A stretch of DNA of 64,000 nt from Latrodectus hesperus (taxonomy: Eukaryota; Arthropoda; Arachnida; Araneae; Theridiidae), in assembly GCA_037975125.1 (NCBI GenBank), contig CM075854.1, forward strand, positions 69,654,158-69,718,157, in the 5' to 3' direction. Under the pieces are notes generated by a model that did no database searches, was not told the origin of the DNA, and worked only from the letters and a program-made list of their open reading frames with translations. The translations under genes and the position numbers were made by a program. Numbering within the stretch: the stretch's first letter is position 1; each line of letters starts with the position of its first letter. Below are positions 1 to 10,201 of this stretch, piece after piece.

Positions 1-318
1 ATTTAATGTAACATCTACTTGTGAAAACAGAGAATGCAGAAACAACTTCACAGGTCCTATGTTATCTTCTTTTCCAATGGGTAAGTTATTTTTTATTATT
101 ATTTTTGCTTTAACATAAAGTTGAGTTTGGCTGAGATCTAAATATTCTTCACCTGAGCCACTAACATAAAATTCGACGGGACCTCCATCAAAAACATTAG
201 ACAATGGATGAAATTCCACCCATTGTCCACTTTGAATAACAGTTTGAGTACTGGGTAAATGAAAAAGTTCAAGCTCTGATTTCACACATTCTGGTGAGTC
301 TTTTAAAAGAAATGCCAT
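1..318 (-). CDS. F54H12.2-like protein of a Maverick-like element, partial
   Basis: The minus-strand frame is open from the ATG at 318 to the window edge, so only the first 106 residues are visible and the C-terminus lies outside. The stretch contains EEYLDLSQTQLYVK and LFLHSLFSQVDVTLN, which I recognise from the invertebrate 'uncharacterized protein F54H12.2-like' family that travels with F54H12.3-type integrases. The family is thought to be a structural (capsid-type) component of virus-like Maverick/Polinton elements; that role is family knowledge, not shown here. The start codon overlaps the upstream gene's stop by one base (TAATG), as in tightly packed viral or transposon gene blocks. No break is seen in the visible part. 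Confidence 0.75.
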   Translation of the reverse strand, partial: MAFLLKDSPECVKSELELFHLPSTQTVIQSGQWVEFHPLSNVFDGGPVEFYVSGSGEEYLDLSQTQLYVKAKIIIKNNLPIGKEDNIGPVKLFLHSLFSQVDVTLN

Positions 319-737
319 TACGAGTCGAAAATATCACGTCCTGTCACTTTCCGTACTTTGGATGAAATGATTCGCTTTTGATTCTTACGTTTTCTTTTAT
401 AGTTTCCTCTGCCCACCATGGACTGTACCTTATCAAGGGCTTTTTGGGCTAAGTTCCTCCCACTCTCTTTAGCTCTTGCTTTTACTGCTTCTTTAAAATC
501 TTGACCAGATGAAACATCAGACGCAACACGAGATCCAGTGAGAAGAGCTTCCTTACCAATCGTTTTGCCACTTTTTAATAGAAAAGGGAAAGCAGCTCTA
601 AATAAAAAACGAAATATTCCTCCGAGACCATATCCCTTTTGGAAAGAAATACCTCGATAATGTGATAAACCAGAACCTATCTGTCCAGCATAATGCTCTT
701 CGAATTTTTTCGTGCAGCAAACATAGGGTACACTCAT
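318..737 (-). CDS. small basic protein of Maverick-like element
   Basis: This 139-residue ORF is complete. The N-terminal third is glycine/aromatic-rich (YGLGGIFRFLFRAAFPFLL, residues about 35-53) and could insert in or touch a membrane. The rest is helical-looking and basic, ending in an arginine/lysine cluster (YKRKRKNQKR) near residues 113-122. That architecture recalls small core or minor-capsid proteins of adeno-like and Polinton-like elements, but I cannot assign a specific function. It lies 48 bp downstream of the 243-residue ORF on the same strand and shares one base with the next ORF, so it probably belongs to the same expression block. Function is inferred from context only. Confidence 0.6.
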   Translation of the reverse strand: MSVPYVCCTKKFEEHYAGQIGSGLSHYRGISFQKGYGLGGIFRFLFRAAFPFLLKSGKTIGKEALLTGSRVASDVSSGQDFKEAVKARAKESGRNLAQKALDKVQSMVGRGNYKRKRKNQKRIISSKVRKVTGRDIFDS

Positions 738-785
738 CTTGATGGATAATAATCAAATGATTCATAACTTGTTGTTTAACACTAT

Positions 786-1517
786 TTATAGTATTTGCCT
801 CATTCGAAAATGCAACACGATAATAACTTTTCCTCGTTCAAATGGTACAAAATCTCCTGAATTTAATCTAAGCTCAACATTGATGGTTTGAAATGAATGA
901 CGAATCAGGGGTAAATATTGAGGTCTGTCAAAATGACGACTAATTATATCTCCGTCTTTTCCTTCAACCCTGACAATCCGCAAAAGTGGCGCTTGTACAT
1001 CACCAACGATTTGTGGTGTTACAATATCTGTATAAATATAAAAGAATGGAAATGCAGAGTGAGGATCTGCCACAAATGGGCTATGTACAGTTCCCATGAT
1101 TTTTTCACTACCAAATCCTAGAAGTTGCTTCAAGCCATCATTGAAAGTGATGGAGAATCCATCTTTCGCAGTTATTTTTACTCTCTTTGTTGACTTATTA
1201 AAACCTAAATATACTTTGTCATTCAATAAAACATCATTCATTTCTTTTAAAATATCAGTAATGCTTTCATAACTTCCAGGTGGTATAGTTTTCTGTACAT
1301 TTCGAGTAATATTTCCAGCTGGTATACCAAATATAAACGAATTTCTGTTATCATTTACATTGAACCACGAATGAGGGTAAATAATTTCCGATAAGCCTAC
1401 TTCCCACTCTCCATTTAGATTTATAGGAGTTGGCAACTGTGTTATAAAATTAGAAATTTTATTATTAGGGAAATATTTCAAGGAGCAATCAGAGGGTAGT
1501 GTCACATAAAACGACAT
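786..1517 (-). CDS. structural-type protein of Maverick-like element
   Basis: This is an intact 243-residue ORF starting MSFYVTLPSDCS and containing NLNGEWEVGLSEI near residues 33-45. I recognise this N-terminus as a common invertebrate protein type found next to F54H12.2/F54H12.3 genes. The predominantly beta-like composition with few charged runs fits a jelly-roll or other structural protein, but I cannot confirm a fold by eye. It starts 37 bp after the integrase stop and ends 48 bp before the small basic ORF, all on the minus strand. No transmembrane segment or signal peptide is apparent. It could be a penton or minor-capsid analogue; this is inference from neighbourhood. Confidence 0.65.
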   Translation of the reverse strand: MSFYVTLPSDCSLKYFPNNKISNFITQLPTPINLNGEWEVGLSEIIYPHSWFNVNDNRNSFIFGIPAGNITRNVQKTIPPGSYESITDILKEMNDVLLNDKVYLGFNKSTKRVKITAKDGFSITFNDGLKQLLGFGSEKIMGTVHSPFVADPHSAFPFFYIYTDIVTPQIVGDVQAPLLRIVRVEGKDGDIISRHFDRPQYLPLIRHSFQTINVELRLNSGDFVPFERGKVIIVLHFRMRQIL

Positions 1518-1554
1518 GATTTAAAATGACTGTTTAAAATATAGTACTGTCTAT

Positions 1555-2595
1555 TTATACCATTCTAATATGTTTCAGCCAAGCATTGAATTTTTCAGGA
1601 TAACCTAAGAATTTAACAAAGTATTCGGTTGAACCTTGCCTTTTCCTTATCACTTTTTCTACGGGATAAAAACCCGAATCGGTTACTTTTTGTAGCTCCT
1701 GGGAATAAAATTTGCCTTCAATAATTTCACCTGATAAATCTTTTAATTTATAAACTAAAGGATTTCTTGCTATGATTTTATGAACTGTGAAAATTTCTCG
1801 TGTCCAATTTTGCTCGTATCCCTTTTCAAAGCGCAATTTTTCTTTATTTATGCGAACTGTATCTCCAACTTTTAAAACAGTACGTGTACTATATTCTTTT
1901 TGATTACCATACAATGTTTGCCATACTTGGGTTTCATTATCATGATTTACTGCAATAGGTTCCATTTTTATACTGCGATACCATGTATTATTATAACTTT
2001 GTATTAATTTATCTATTACGTCAATATATCTTTTTGTATTCATTTCTGTGAAATATTTCCAAATTTTGGTTTTTAGTGTTCGATTAAACCGCTCTATTAC
2101 GCTCGCTTTTGTTTGGTTATGAGTTGAAAAGAAATGTATGTTTCTGTCTTTTAAATATTTTTGAACCACTTTGTTTCTGAACTCGACCCCATCATCAGAT
2201 TGCAAAATCTCAGGAGTTTTTTCACTAAATATCATTTCCAAGGCTCGTTTCACACTTCGACCTGTTTTATCTTTTAAAGGAATGGCCCAAGCATATTTGG
2301 ATGAAATATCTATGCAAGTGAGTAAATACTTATAACCATCATTAAAATTTGCGAGAGATTGCAAATCAGCTAAATCCACTTGAAACTGTTCGTTTAAACC
2401 TCCAACAATAACTTTATTCCTTGGAAATTTATGTCTCAAAGGCTTATGTAGAGTATATGAATCCTTTGTTTGTAACCATTCTTTGATATGTTTTGTTTTT
2501 ACTCTTCCCTTTAAGGCTCTATGTAAACTATTAATTCCTCCAAAACTCCCTGGAATATCAGGATTTCTATACAACCGCGTCAAAGCAGCGTCCAT
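1555..2595 (-). CDS. F54H12.3-like DDE integrase with chromo-like C-terminus
   Basis: This is an intact 346-residue ORF of the retroviral-type integrase family used by Maverick/Polinton-like elements. Residues 1-65 form a helical N-terminal region (TRLYRNPDIPGSFGG, WLQTKDSYTLHKPLRHKFP). The catalytic core follows: FQVDLAD supplies the first acidic residue, SDDGVEF the second and ASVIERFNRTLK the glutamate. I count 33 residues between the second aspartate and the glutamate. A basic linker leads to a chromo-like domain at the end (YPVEKVIRK, EYFVKFLGYPEKFNAWL), which in related elements may steer insertion to chromatin. No stop or frameshift is visible, so the enzyme may be functional. Gene order and strand tie it to the neighbouring structural-type ORFs. 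Confidence 0.88.
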   Translation of the reverse strand: MDAALTRLYRNPDIPGSFGGINSLHRALKGRVKTKHIKEWLQTKDSYTLHKPLRHKFPRNKVIVGGLNEQFQVDLADLQSLANFNDGYKYLLTCIDISSKYAWAIPLKDKTGRSVKRALEMIFSEKTPEILQSDDGVEFRNKVVQKYLKDRNIHFFSTHNQTKASVIERFNRTLKTKIWKYFTEMNTKRYIDVIDKLIQSYNNTWYRSIKMEPIAVNHDNETQVWQTLYGNQKEYSTRTVLKVGDTVRINKEKLRFEKGYEQNWTREIFTVHKIIARNPLVYKLKDLSGEIIEGKFYSQELQKVTDSGFYPVEKVIRKRQGSTEYFVKFLGYPEKFNAWLKHIRMV

Positions 2596-2872
2596 TGCAT
2601 TTCTGTTAACAATGAAGAATGAATTTTAAATGTTGAATACACTTGCTTTTATACTTATATTTAAAACACTCTGTTTACATGAGACATTTATTTTCAAAAT
2701 ATTCTTTTTTAGAATTCCAAAGTTTAATACACTTTCATATTATCTAAAAGAAAAATAATAATTAAACACACACACACATACATAAAATTTTAAACAATGA
2801 TATTTTATTTAGCATATTTTAAAGTACATTTATATACAAAAATATACAACAATATTACATATTTTGATCAAA
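2596..2872. other. AT-rich spacer with short CA repeat
   Basis: This spacer separates the PC4-like gene's stop from the integrase start. It contains a short (CA)n run near 2766-2779 and several possible minus-strand polyadenylation signals (tttatt on the plus strand near 2683 and 2804). The integrase promoter would lie here, but no clear TATA box or other motif can be assigned. Confidence 0.4.
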
Positions 2873-4037
2873 TTATTCATTATTTTCGAAATACTCAAAT
2901 GCATCTTCAGGACATAAGGCATTTCTTACATTTCGAATAATACTGTCTAGACGTAAATTTTTCAGGAAATCAACTGTCACATACATAGAAGGTTTCAGAG
3001 CTAAAAATGGTTCATTTTCCCTGAGACTGTGATAAAAAGAATCAGCAATTTCTAAAATTTCTAAAGAAAATGCATGTGAATTAAAAGTTTCTACACGGTT
3101 AGCCCATAGTTCTTCAGCCAAAATACATGGTTCTTTTAAACCTTTCTCCTTAAAAATGTCACGCACGGCATTTTCAAGGGTTTGCAACAAATGTTGGGTT
3201 CCGAGGCTGACATCAAAGGAACTTGGAAAAGTCTCTTCAATAATTCCGTCAAAAACATTACGATAAACATCTAAGAAATTCACTGTGCGGAACATGTGAT
3301 CTAGAACAGCATTTGCAATACTGTTATAATTTCGAAGCATATTATTATATTGCTCTGCAGAAATGTTAAAGGATTTTGAGTTCCATCCTTGTTTCACACG
3401 AGTGAATTTAAACACTTTAAAGTCCTTACTTGTAATCTGAATTTCTGATTCAGGAAGGAAAACACTGCTTCGTAGATGGTTCTCATTTTGAGGCACAGTT
3501 TCTCTATCCATAATTTGTTCAATCCACCATGGTCGAAGAGTAATTCCTTCTGAGGTTGGATAATAATTTATTCCATATTTCTGATATTTTCTAATGTGTA
3601 CTGAGACAACTCCATGGAAAGTACTGGGAAACACAAAAACGGAGTCTCCTATAGGAAATACATCATCTGGAATCTCATTTTCATAAAATACTCCTGAAGC
3701 CTAAAAAGGTAAATAAAAAATATAAATAACTCATCAGTATAAACCACATCTCAAAAGAAAAACATTGAACACTGAGTAACTATAAAATTCGATTAAAATA
3801 AATTCAAAACTTACTTTAGATTCTTCTCTCTTGACTTTTTTGCTGCTTTTATCTACATATAAGTCAGAAGCATTGATAATCATCTACAAAATAAATAAAA
3901 TTTTGAGTTCTAAATATGTTTCATAGTAAAATTCAAAAAAAAATTTAAAATTTGAATATAAATACATGCAAATTAAAACTAACACTTACCGCATCGGCTG
4001 ATTCATTTAAAGCACGTTTGTTGTTTGGTGAAGACAT
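2873..4037 (-). CDS. three-exon PC4-like protein of Maverick-like element
   Basis: The gene is assembled from exons 4037-3990, 3883-3815 and 3700-2873, all phase 0 (16, 23 and 275 codons; 314 residues). The introns are only 106 and 114 bp, with GTAAGT donors and TTTTGTAG or TTTTTAG acceptors. The first exon starts MSSPNNKRALNES; the second is lysine-rich. In the third exon the segment GVVSVHIRKY followed by YYPTSEGITLRPWW matches the single-stranded-DNA-binding core of the transcription coactivator PC4 family, a type often found beside F54H12-like genes. The remaining 200 residues are not recognised. It may act in replication or transcription of the element. The alternative is a host gene next to the element; the same strand and spacing favour the element. 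Confidence 0.65.
3701..3814 (-). other. intron 2 of PC4-like gene
   Basis: This intron has a minus-strand donor AAA/gtaagt at 3815/3814 and an acceptor tttttag at 3701. It preserves phase 0. A comparable 106-bp intron lies at 3884-3989. Confidence 0.7.
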
Positions 4038-4395
4038 GATGTTTGTAAAAAATCCAAGGAGTGCAACTTGAAATCCCGTTGAATAAATGAACCTTTCGAA
4101 ACCTTGTAGAACAGCCGAAATGAAACTCTTAGACAGGAACTAGAATTATATTCCAAATCAACAGCAATGAAGCATTTTGATTGGTTCAGACATTGTATTC
4201 ATCCACCAAGCGTAAGGATATTGCAGTAAACAGGTTTCTTCCTTGATTGAACATGGTTCATCACATTGAAACATGATTATTCTCATATTATGACGTCACA
4301 CTACATCAGTGAATATTCTCCCGGGCTAGAAAGATAGATATTTATTTTACTTTTATCTAAAAGGATGTCTCCTTAAGATTCACTCGATCTAACAG
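4038..4395. other. upstream region of the PC4-like gene
   Basis: No ORF is supported. This holds the presumptive promoter side of the PC4-like gene, including a CAAT-type sequence (ccaatcaa on the minus strand near 4175-4182). No unambiguous TATA box or element terminus was found. Confidence 0.35.
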
Positions 4396-4445
4396 GAATT
4401 CGTGGGGTATTCGTTAAGATACGCAAATCAATACCCCACGAATTC
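4396..4445. repeat. perfect 16-bp inverted repeat, 18-nt loop
   Basis: Arms at 4396-4411 (gaattcgtggggtatt) and 4430-4445 are exact reverse complements. The loop is 4412-4429. It lies outside the Maverick-like gene block, about 360 bp upstream of its first start codon. A sequence resembling a pol III B box (ggttctaatcc) follows at about 4460. It could be a hairpin RNA, a protein-binding palindrome or an element terminus; the sequence alone does not decide. Confidence 0.85.
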
Positions 4446-4929
4446 TTTTTGGAGGTAACGGGTTCTAATCCCAAGCTCGACATTTTAAAAATAAATTTAA
4501 AAAAGAAAAAGTAAATCAAAATATAATTCCTTATTTAGTTTATAGATGGCGCCACGAACATAATTAAAACGAAACTACATGTAACACTTCTAGAAAGAAG
4601 CCCTCTTGAAATGACGTCACAAAATATAGCGTGTTGGAACACGATGGCCTATGACGTCACAAATTTGCTACCCCCACCCAAACCCCCATAGTTGAGTTGT
4701 TTCTTCCTTCTGCCTCGTACATGTCAAGTGCCACGCCCCCTCAAAATACCCTCGTAGTCTTACACGAACAAACTGGAAGTCACGTGACCCCCAAATCGCG
4801 CCAAACCTGTACAGCTCTGTAAACTTTTACCCAAACAGGACTCTTCTTCTTAAAAATTGAGTTTGTATGTCATTGGGCACCTCTGCTTTTATCAGCATTT
4901 TGTACCATTAACTCCAAACCCAATGTTTC
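4446..4929. other. non-coding stretch, nothing recognised
   Basis: This stretch is less AT-rich than its surroundings, with several tgacgtca-like motifs (around 4612, 4653 and earlier at 4288) but no supported ORF. No repeat boundary was resolved. Confidence 0.35.
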
Positions 4930-5157
4930 CTAGTTCCAATTGCTCGGGTCACCCACTTTACTAATAAAGTCCGATAACCCTTTAATGGAGTCTAGGTGTA
5001 ACTTTCTAGTATGGATGAAGCCTAAAGAAGTTAATTTAGGGAGGGCAAGAGCCTCACATTCGTAAATGACATGCTCTGCCGTTTCCTCTAGCATATGACA
5101 TTTCCAGCAGATAAGGTCTTGCTGAAATAGTCCCATCTGGTCAGAAAGTCAGTCATG
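4930..5157 (-). pseudogene. LINE (jockey-like) C-terminal tail fragment
   Basis: The minus-strand frame encodes a 68-residue tail with CWKCHMLEETAEHVIYECEAL, the Cys-His motif that follows RNase H in jockey/R1-type pol proteins, ending with a natural-looking stop at 4930. No RT or RNase H lies immediately upstream (5160-5560), so this is a 3' stub separated from the rest of its element. No poly-A tail or target duplication was identified. Confidence 0.6.
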
Positions 5158-8100
5158 CTAGGAATAGCTTCCTGACTTCCACCAGAAGAAGATGGTTTAG
5201 AGGTCATTTCTACCTCAAGTGAAGGATTCATTGCTGCCCCTTTACAAGATTGCCTCTGAGTTCCCTTGTCTTTTCAACAAGGTCTACTTTAGAGGCTTCA
5301 CCTGCAAATGCAGAAAGGTTTGTTACTTCTTGTGTCTTTTCAGCCACAAGATAACAATTAAAAAAAGCTCAGGTAATATAAGCCCACCCAGCATTGCCTG
5401 AGTTACTGGGCAAGGCAAATTACTCTAGAAGTTCGCCAAGCAACTAGAGGCTCCGTTAAGACACCAATACCGCGGTGCCAATTAGCCCTAGGCACGGAAT
5501 GCATAACACCAGGGTTTACGGGAGCTGGTTCGCGGCCTCTGATTCTATATTCAAGGCTATCCTGTCATTCCTACAGGACATTCGGCTATCCACCACCTGC
5601 CGACGTGCCTGGTGGCTGTGCTCAAGCCCCAGGAAGGTACACGTATCCCCTGGTTCCAGGAAACAGGACTCAATGGTTATAATACTGATAAATAAGTTTA
5701 TTATCGATGCAAACTGGACCAATTCACATAAATTTATTATCAGAAACACTTCATCAAAAAATTTTAAGTAACTTTGAATTAATCAATTAACATCAGCAAA
5801 CACTATTTAACTTATAACTTTCAGTAAAAGCGAAATTATGATATAAATCTCTACTAATCTAAAATTATTGGAGCATGCATATTCAAATTTTAAAAAATCC
5901 ATAATAATAATTGAAATTTAATATTCTTGCCATGTAGTCCAACAAAATTACTGATTTGTCAAATCGTTAATAAACAACTAAATTAACTAGTAATGAAATC
6001 CAACATGCTTGATTAAATCTAGTTTTTCTATTTAATTTTACGCCAGCATTTTGAATGATATATAGCTTTATTTTGATAAGGGATAATATACAAGCTTCTC
6101 GAGCCAGAGCCTCGGCTCCCAGAAGATTTTGGCTAGGATTCAGTGACTTGGCGATGTAAAGAAAGCGAAAAGTTTCTCTGGCTAGGAAGTTTATCTCATT
6201 GTTAAACATGGCGGATTTCACAGCTACGCTTTCCGTTTTCCTTTAGAAAAATATATCGATTTAGTATTGTTATATTTTTATAAATATAACAAATTATTAG
6301 TTAATTAATTCATCGGGAATATAATTTCTTTGTATTATAAAAACAATGGATGTGTGTGTATTGCGTTTACATGATCTTTTCCTCTCTAAAGATTAAACGA
6401 CTTAGTATTGTTATATTTTCGTAAAAATAAGAAAGAATTTGTTTATTAATTCATTGTGAATATAATGTCTATGCATTATTAGAACTATTAATTATTTATT
6501 CATAAATAATTTACTATTGTTTATAAATATGTAAGTTGTTATGTTTATTAAACAGATTATGCATAAACCCTTTTGACATTATTGCAAACAAAGTAGCTGA
6601 AAAATATTTTATACAAAGTTTCTACTTAAGAAAGAATTTTATTTTTTGAAATTTATTTAGCTTGATATTTTGATTTCTCTAAAGGAAGAGAAGAATTGTA
6701 GTTAATATTATATGATTCATTGTTTATTTACAAAAATATTTCTCCTAATTCAGATTCTTTATTTTAATCACTGTTCAAATTCCTCACCATTATGAGAACA
6801 ATATATTTTTTCATCAAGTACATCCGCACTAGGTACCTTCTGCTGAAATAGTTTTCTTCGAGGACTCATCTCTTTCATTTTCAGTTAATTTTATGTTTGC
6901 ACACTATTCTTTAGAAGTAAAACAGCTAACAAGAATAGGAAAATAATCTGGATCTCAAAATTAAGCTGCTTATGAAAAAGTTTTGAAGCAATATTTGTGG
7001 CTTTGGGCACGGAGTCATTCCAATGTTATATGAATTCTGAGAAATTTAGTGAAAAAAATTTATTTAGTTTCACCCTCAGTTTTTTACATACGATATTTTA
7101 TTCCCATTTATAATATCTTTATAAAAACACAAAAATCAGAATGAAATGTTATACAGAGTGTCTTTTTATTCTATAAATGAAATATATAAATTTTCCCGTT
7201 TTTAAAGAATATAAATATTTTTGTATTTCAAATAAATGAGTCGCATTCTTAAATTGAACTACAGATGTTCAATATTTACAACTTGTGATATATCTTAATT
7301 TGAATTTTTAATTTAAAAAATAGACAATGTACACACTAAATAGCAAAATATTTTTTATTCAGCGGTTTTTTATTGAAATTTATATTACATACAAAGTTTA
7401 TTAAAACAAATCATGTGTGAAAAAAATGCTTTAAACAATTTTTATTTTGAATTAACAGATATTTTAATTTTGACGTTAGAAAAAAAAACTTGAGATGCTA
7501 ATTTATAATTAAAGCATGATAGTGTCAAAAACAATTTAGTCAAATTAATTTTATCATGGGAATACAGAAATAAGAAGGAAACGTGATAATGCAATTCACA
7601 CTTCTTTGTTACTTTCATATTATCACATCCACCTTATCTGCGAAAAAATAAATGTCTTCAGCCCCATATAAAATACAAATAAAGTTGTTATCTATTTCTA
7701 TTTTAAATATGGTGCTAAGATATAAACAAACTATTCCGCTTTTCCTTCATATTTCGAAAAAATATTAAAACTTGCAAACATATATAAACAAATCGACTAA
7801 CACGAACCTCGTTTCAAATTAGACCGGGGAATAAGAAAACATAGGGTTACTAATATTAAGTCTGAACAATAGTCACATTTTACACCGCCAAATTATTGCA
7901 ACTACTCTCTTCAAGTGCGCATGCGTTGGAATTCCCATTTGGAGCCGATGTTCCGGGCCCGGTCTCGAGACGCTTGTGAATAATATCAAGAGCATTTTCG
8001 TGCTTCCTTATTACTAGCAAATAATTACCAATTTTAAACACAGACATTTTTTTATGTGACAGTATTAAAGCTCAGATATGTTCTAAATCTCAGACACCAA

Positions 8101-8290
8101 ATTTATAAACTTTAATAAATATAACAGTAAAATATTGGGAAAACATTCCACTAATATTAATAAGAATGAGTATTTACTATAATCTATGAACAATCAGTTT
8201 TGTTACGAAGTTTTTTTGCATTAGTATTCTATAGAAAATACACAACACTATGCAATAAATCCTACAGTAATTATCTAAACATTTATGAAG
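5158..8290. other. intergenic, no supported gene
   Basis: I see no convincing coding region. Positions 5400-5700 are markedly GC-richer than the surroundings and may be old repeat sequence. A minus-strand 84-codon ORF at 5967-6221 is open but unrecognised. Positions 6240-7900 are very AT-rich without structure. A small GC-rich island at 7915-7980 has no assignable function. Confidence 0.4.
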
Positions 8291-9701
8291 TACACTACTG
8301 GCCATTAAAATTGCTACACCAGGAAAGCGGCACACCACACACGTGAAATTTGCATGACAGGTAGAACTTACTATGATATGCAAATGATTAGATTTTCAGC
8401 GCATTCATACAAAGCAGGCGACAGTAGCGATATCTACAATGTGTATAAAACCAGAAATCTGACAGCAGTTTTCTCATACTCAATTTACGTTTCAACGTTG
8501 TTTTCGGCAAAGAAAGTTGTTGTAATGCCTCGTGTAAGAAGAAGAAATGCCTATCAGCACGTATCTGACTTTGGTCGAGGAAGGATTATAGCCTACCAGG
8601 ATTGCGGTTTATCGTACCGCAATATTGCTGCTCACGTCGGTCGAGACCCCATGACTGTTAGCAGAATATGGAATCGATGGGTTCAGGACAATCATACGGA
8701 ACGTCATGCAGGGTCTCAGCGACCCCCATCACTAACAGCAGAGAAGACAGACATCTTATCCGCATGGTCACAAGGGATCGTACAGCCACGTCACGAATCC
8801 TGAGTCGAGAAATGGAGTCATTTGCAAGGCAACAAGTTTCTGCTCGAACAGTTCGACGACGTTTGCAGCAGCATGGATTGTCTGCACGGCGACCATGGCT
8901 TCGGCTACCATTGACGCTGCGTCACAGACAGGAGCGCCTTCAATGGTGTGATCAGCGACGAACCTGGACACGGGAATGGCATCACGTCATCTTTACAGAT
9001 GAATCTCGGTTCTGTATACAGGACCATGATGGCCGCATCCGTGTTTGGAGGCCTCATGGAGAACGCGCATTGCCAGCTTGCATTGGACATCGCCATACTG
9101 GCCCATCTGCTGGAGTGATGGTATGGGGTGCCATTGGATACACGTCTCGATCACCTCTTGTTCGCATTACCGGCACTTTGTACAGCAACCGTTACATTTC
9201 CGATGTGTTATGGCCCGTAGCTCTGTCCTATCTTCGAGGCCTCCCTAATGCTTTTTTTCAACAGGATAATGCACGACCGCATGTTGCTCGTACAGTTCTG
9301 AACTTCCTTGATACAGAACAGGTTCGACTGTTACCCTGCCAAGCACTATCTCCTGATCTGTCACCAATTGAGAACGTGTGGTCAATGGTTGCCGAGCGAT
9401 TGGCACGCCATCACTCACCATCCACTACTGTCGATGAACTGTGGCATAGTGTTGAAGCTGCATGGACTGAGATACCCGTACATGCCCTACAATCTCTGTT
9501 TGACTCCATGTCTAGGCGAATAAATGCTGTTATTGCAGCCAGAGGTGGCTGCTCTGGGTACTGATTTCTCAATATATATACATCCTAATTTCCTGTAAAT
9601 CTAATCACTTGTTCTTTCCACTATAATGTATGTGTCCAATAAATATCGTTCTGTTATTTGCATTCCTTCTTGGTGTAGCAATTTTAATGACTAGTAGTGT
9701 A
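8291..9701 (+). mobile_element. Tc1 element with TIRs and TA duplication
   Basis: Terminal inverted repeats of 29 bp lie at 8293-8321 (cactactggccattaaaatt...) and 9671-9699, with two mismatches, flanked by TA at 8291-8292 and 9700-9701. The 1407-bp body contains one transposase reading frame occupying most of the element, as expected for a full-length Tc1. Its ends appear intact; only the transposase is damaged, so it could still be mobilised in trans. Confidence 0.93.
8525..9564 (+). pseudogene. Tc1 transposase, single frameshift
   Basis: The reading frame begins at ATG 8525 with a paired helix-turn-helix region (DFGRGRIIAYQDCGLSYRNIA; MTVSRIWNRW), then shifts frame near 8743-8750, around the AEKTD codons. 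From there it continues uninterrupted to the stop at 9564. The catalytic triad is visible: FTDESRF, FQQDNARPH and SPIENVW, with 34 residues between the second D and the E, so DD34E. The second DNA-binding helix region (ISDxS-type; RTVRRRLQQHG) is present. The damage is confined to the one indel, which implies a young copy. The protein would have cut at the TIRs in the nucleus. Confidence 0.9.
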
Positions 9702-10201
9702 CTTGCAAAAGAAAAAAAAGTTTGCCTGTTAAGAGTGCCAAATAAAATTATCAGTTTACTTCACATCATTACTTTTGATGGCAAGAGAAAATGATTGTCT
9801 TTTTGTATACAATACATACAAAATCTGATTCGATAAACAGGCATTTAAACATCTGATTTATTCACAGAAAATATATAAAAGCACAATAGTTAAAATTTAC
9901 TTTCTGAATGTTTCAAGCTATAAATGTACACCCAGGCTATAACTTTTATTTAAAATGATCATAAGTAACTCCAGATATCTGATGAAAAACAAAATGAATA
10001 CCTATATACACTAACGATTGACGTTATATAAAAATTATTCGTATGCAATTTTAGAATCAGTTATCAATCTAATCTACTGCGTTTAATTTAACATTTTATA
10101 AATAGTAGAATAATATTTTTAAGAAATATATATTGAAAGATTGAAGTTTATACATATTAGAAGCGAAATATTTTTCAGGGAATATATATATCGTATATAT
10201 T
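9702..10201. other. non-coding, nothing recognised
   Basis: AT-rich sequence with no supported ORF, repeat or signal. Confidence 0.4.

Noticed and set aside
4450..4480. tRNA or pol III gene suggested by ggttctaatcc
   Set aside because: No convincing A box or cloverleaf upstream; left as a comment on the hairpin.
5967..6221. Minus-strand 84-codon ORF with ALAREACILSLIKIKL
   Set aside because: No recognised domain, no splice or promoter context; may be part of an unknown exon or repeat but cannot be supported.
8768..9096. Minus-strand and alternate-frame ORFs across the Tc1 element
   Set aside because: Shadows of the transposase reading frame.
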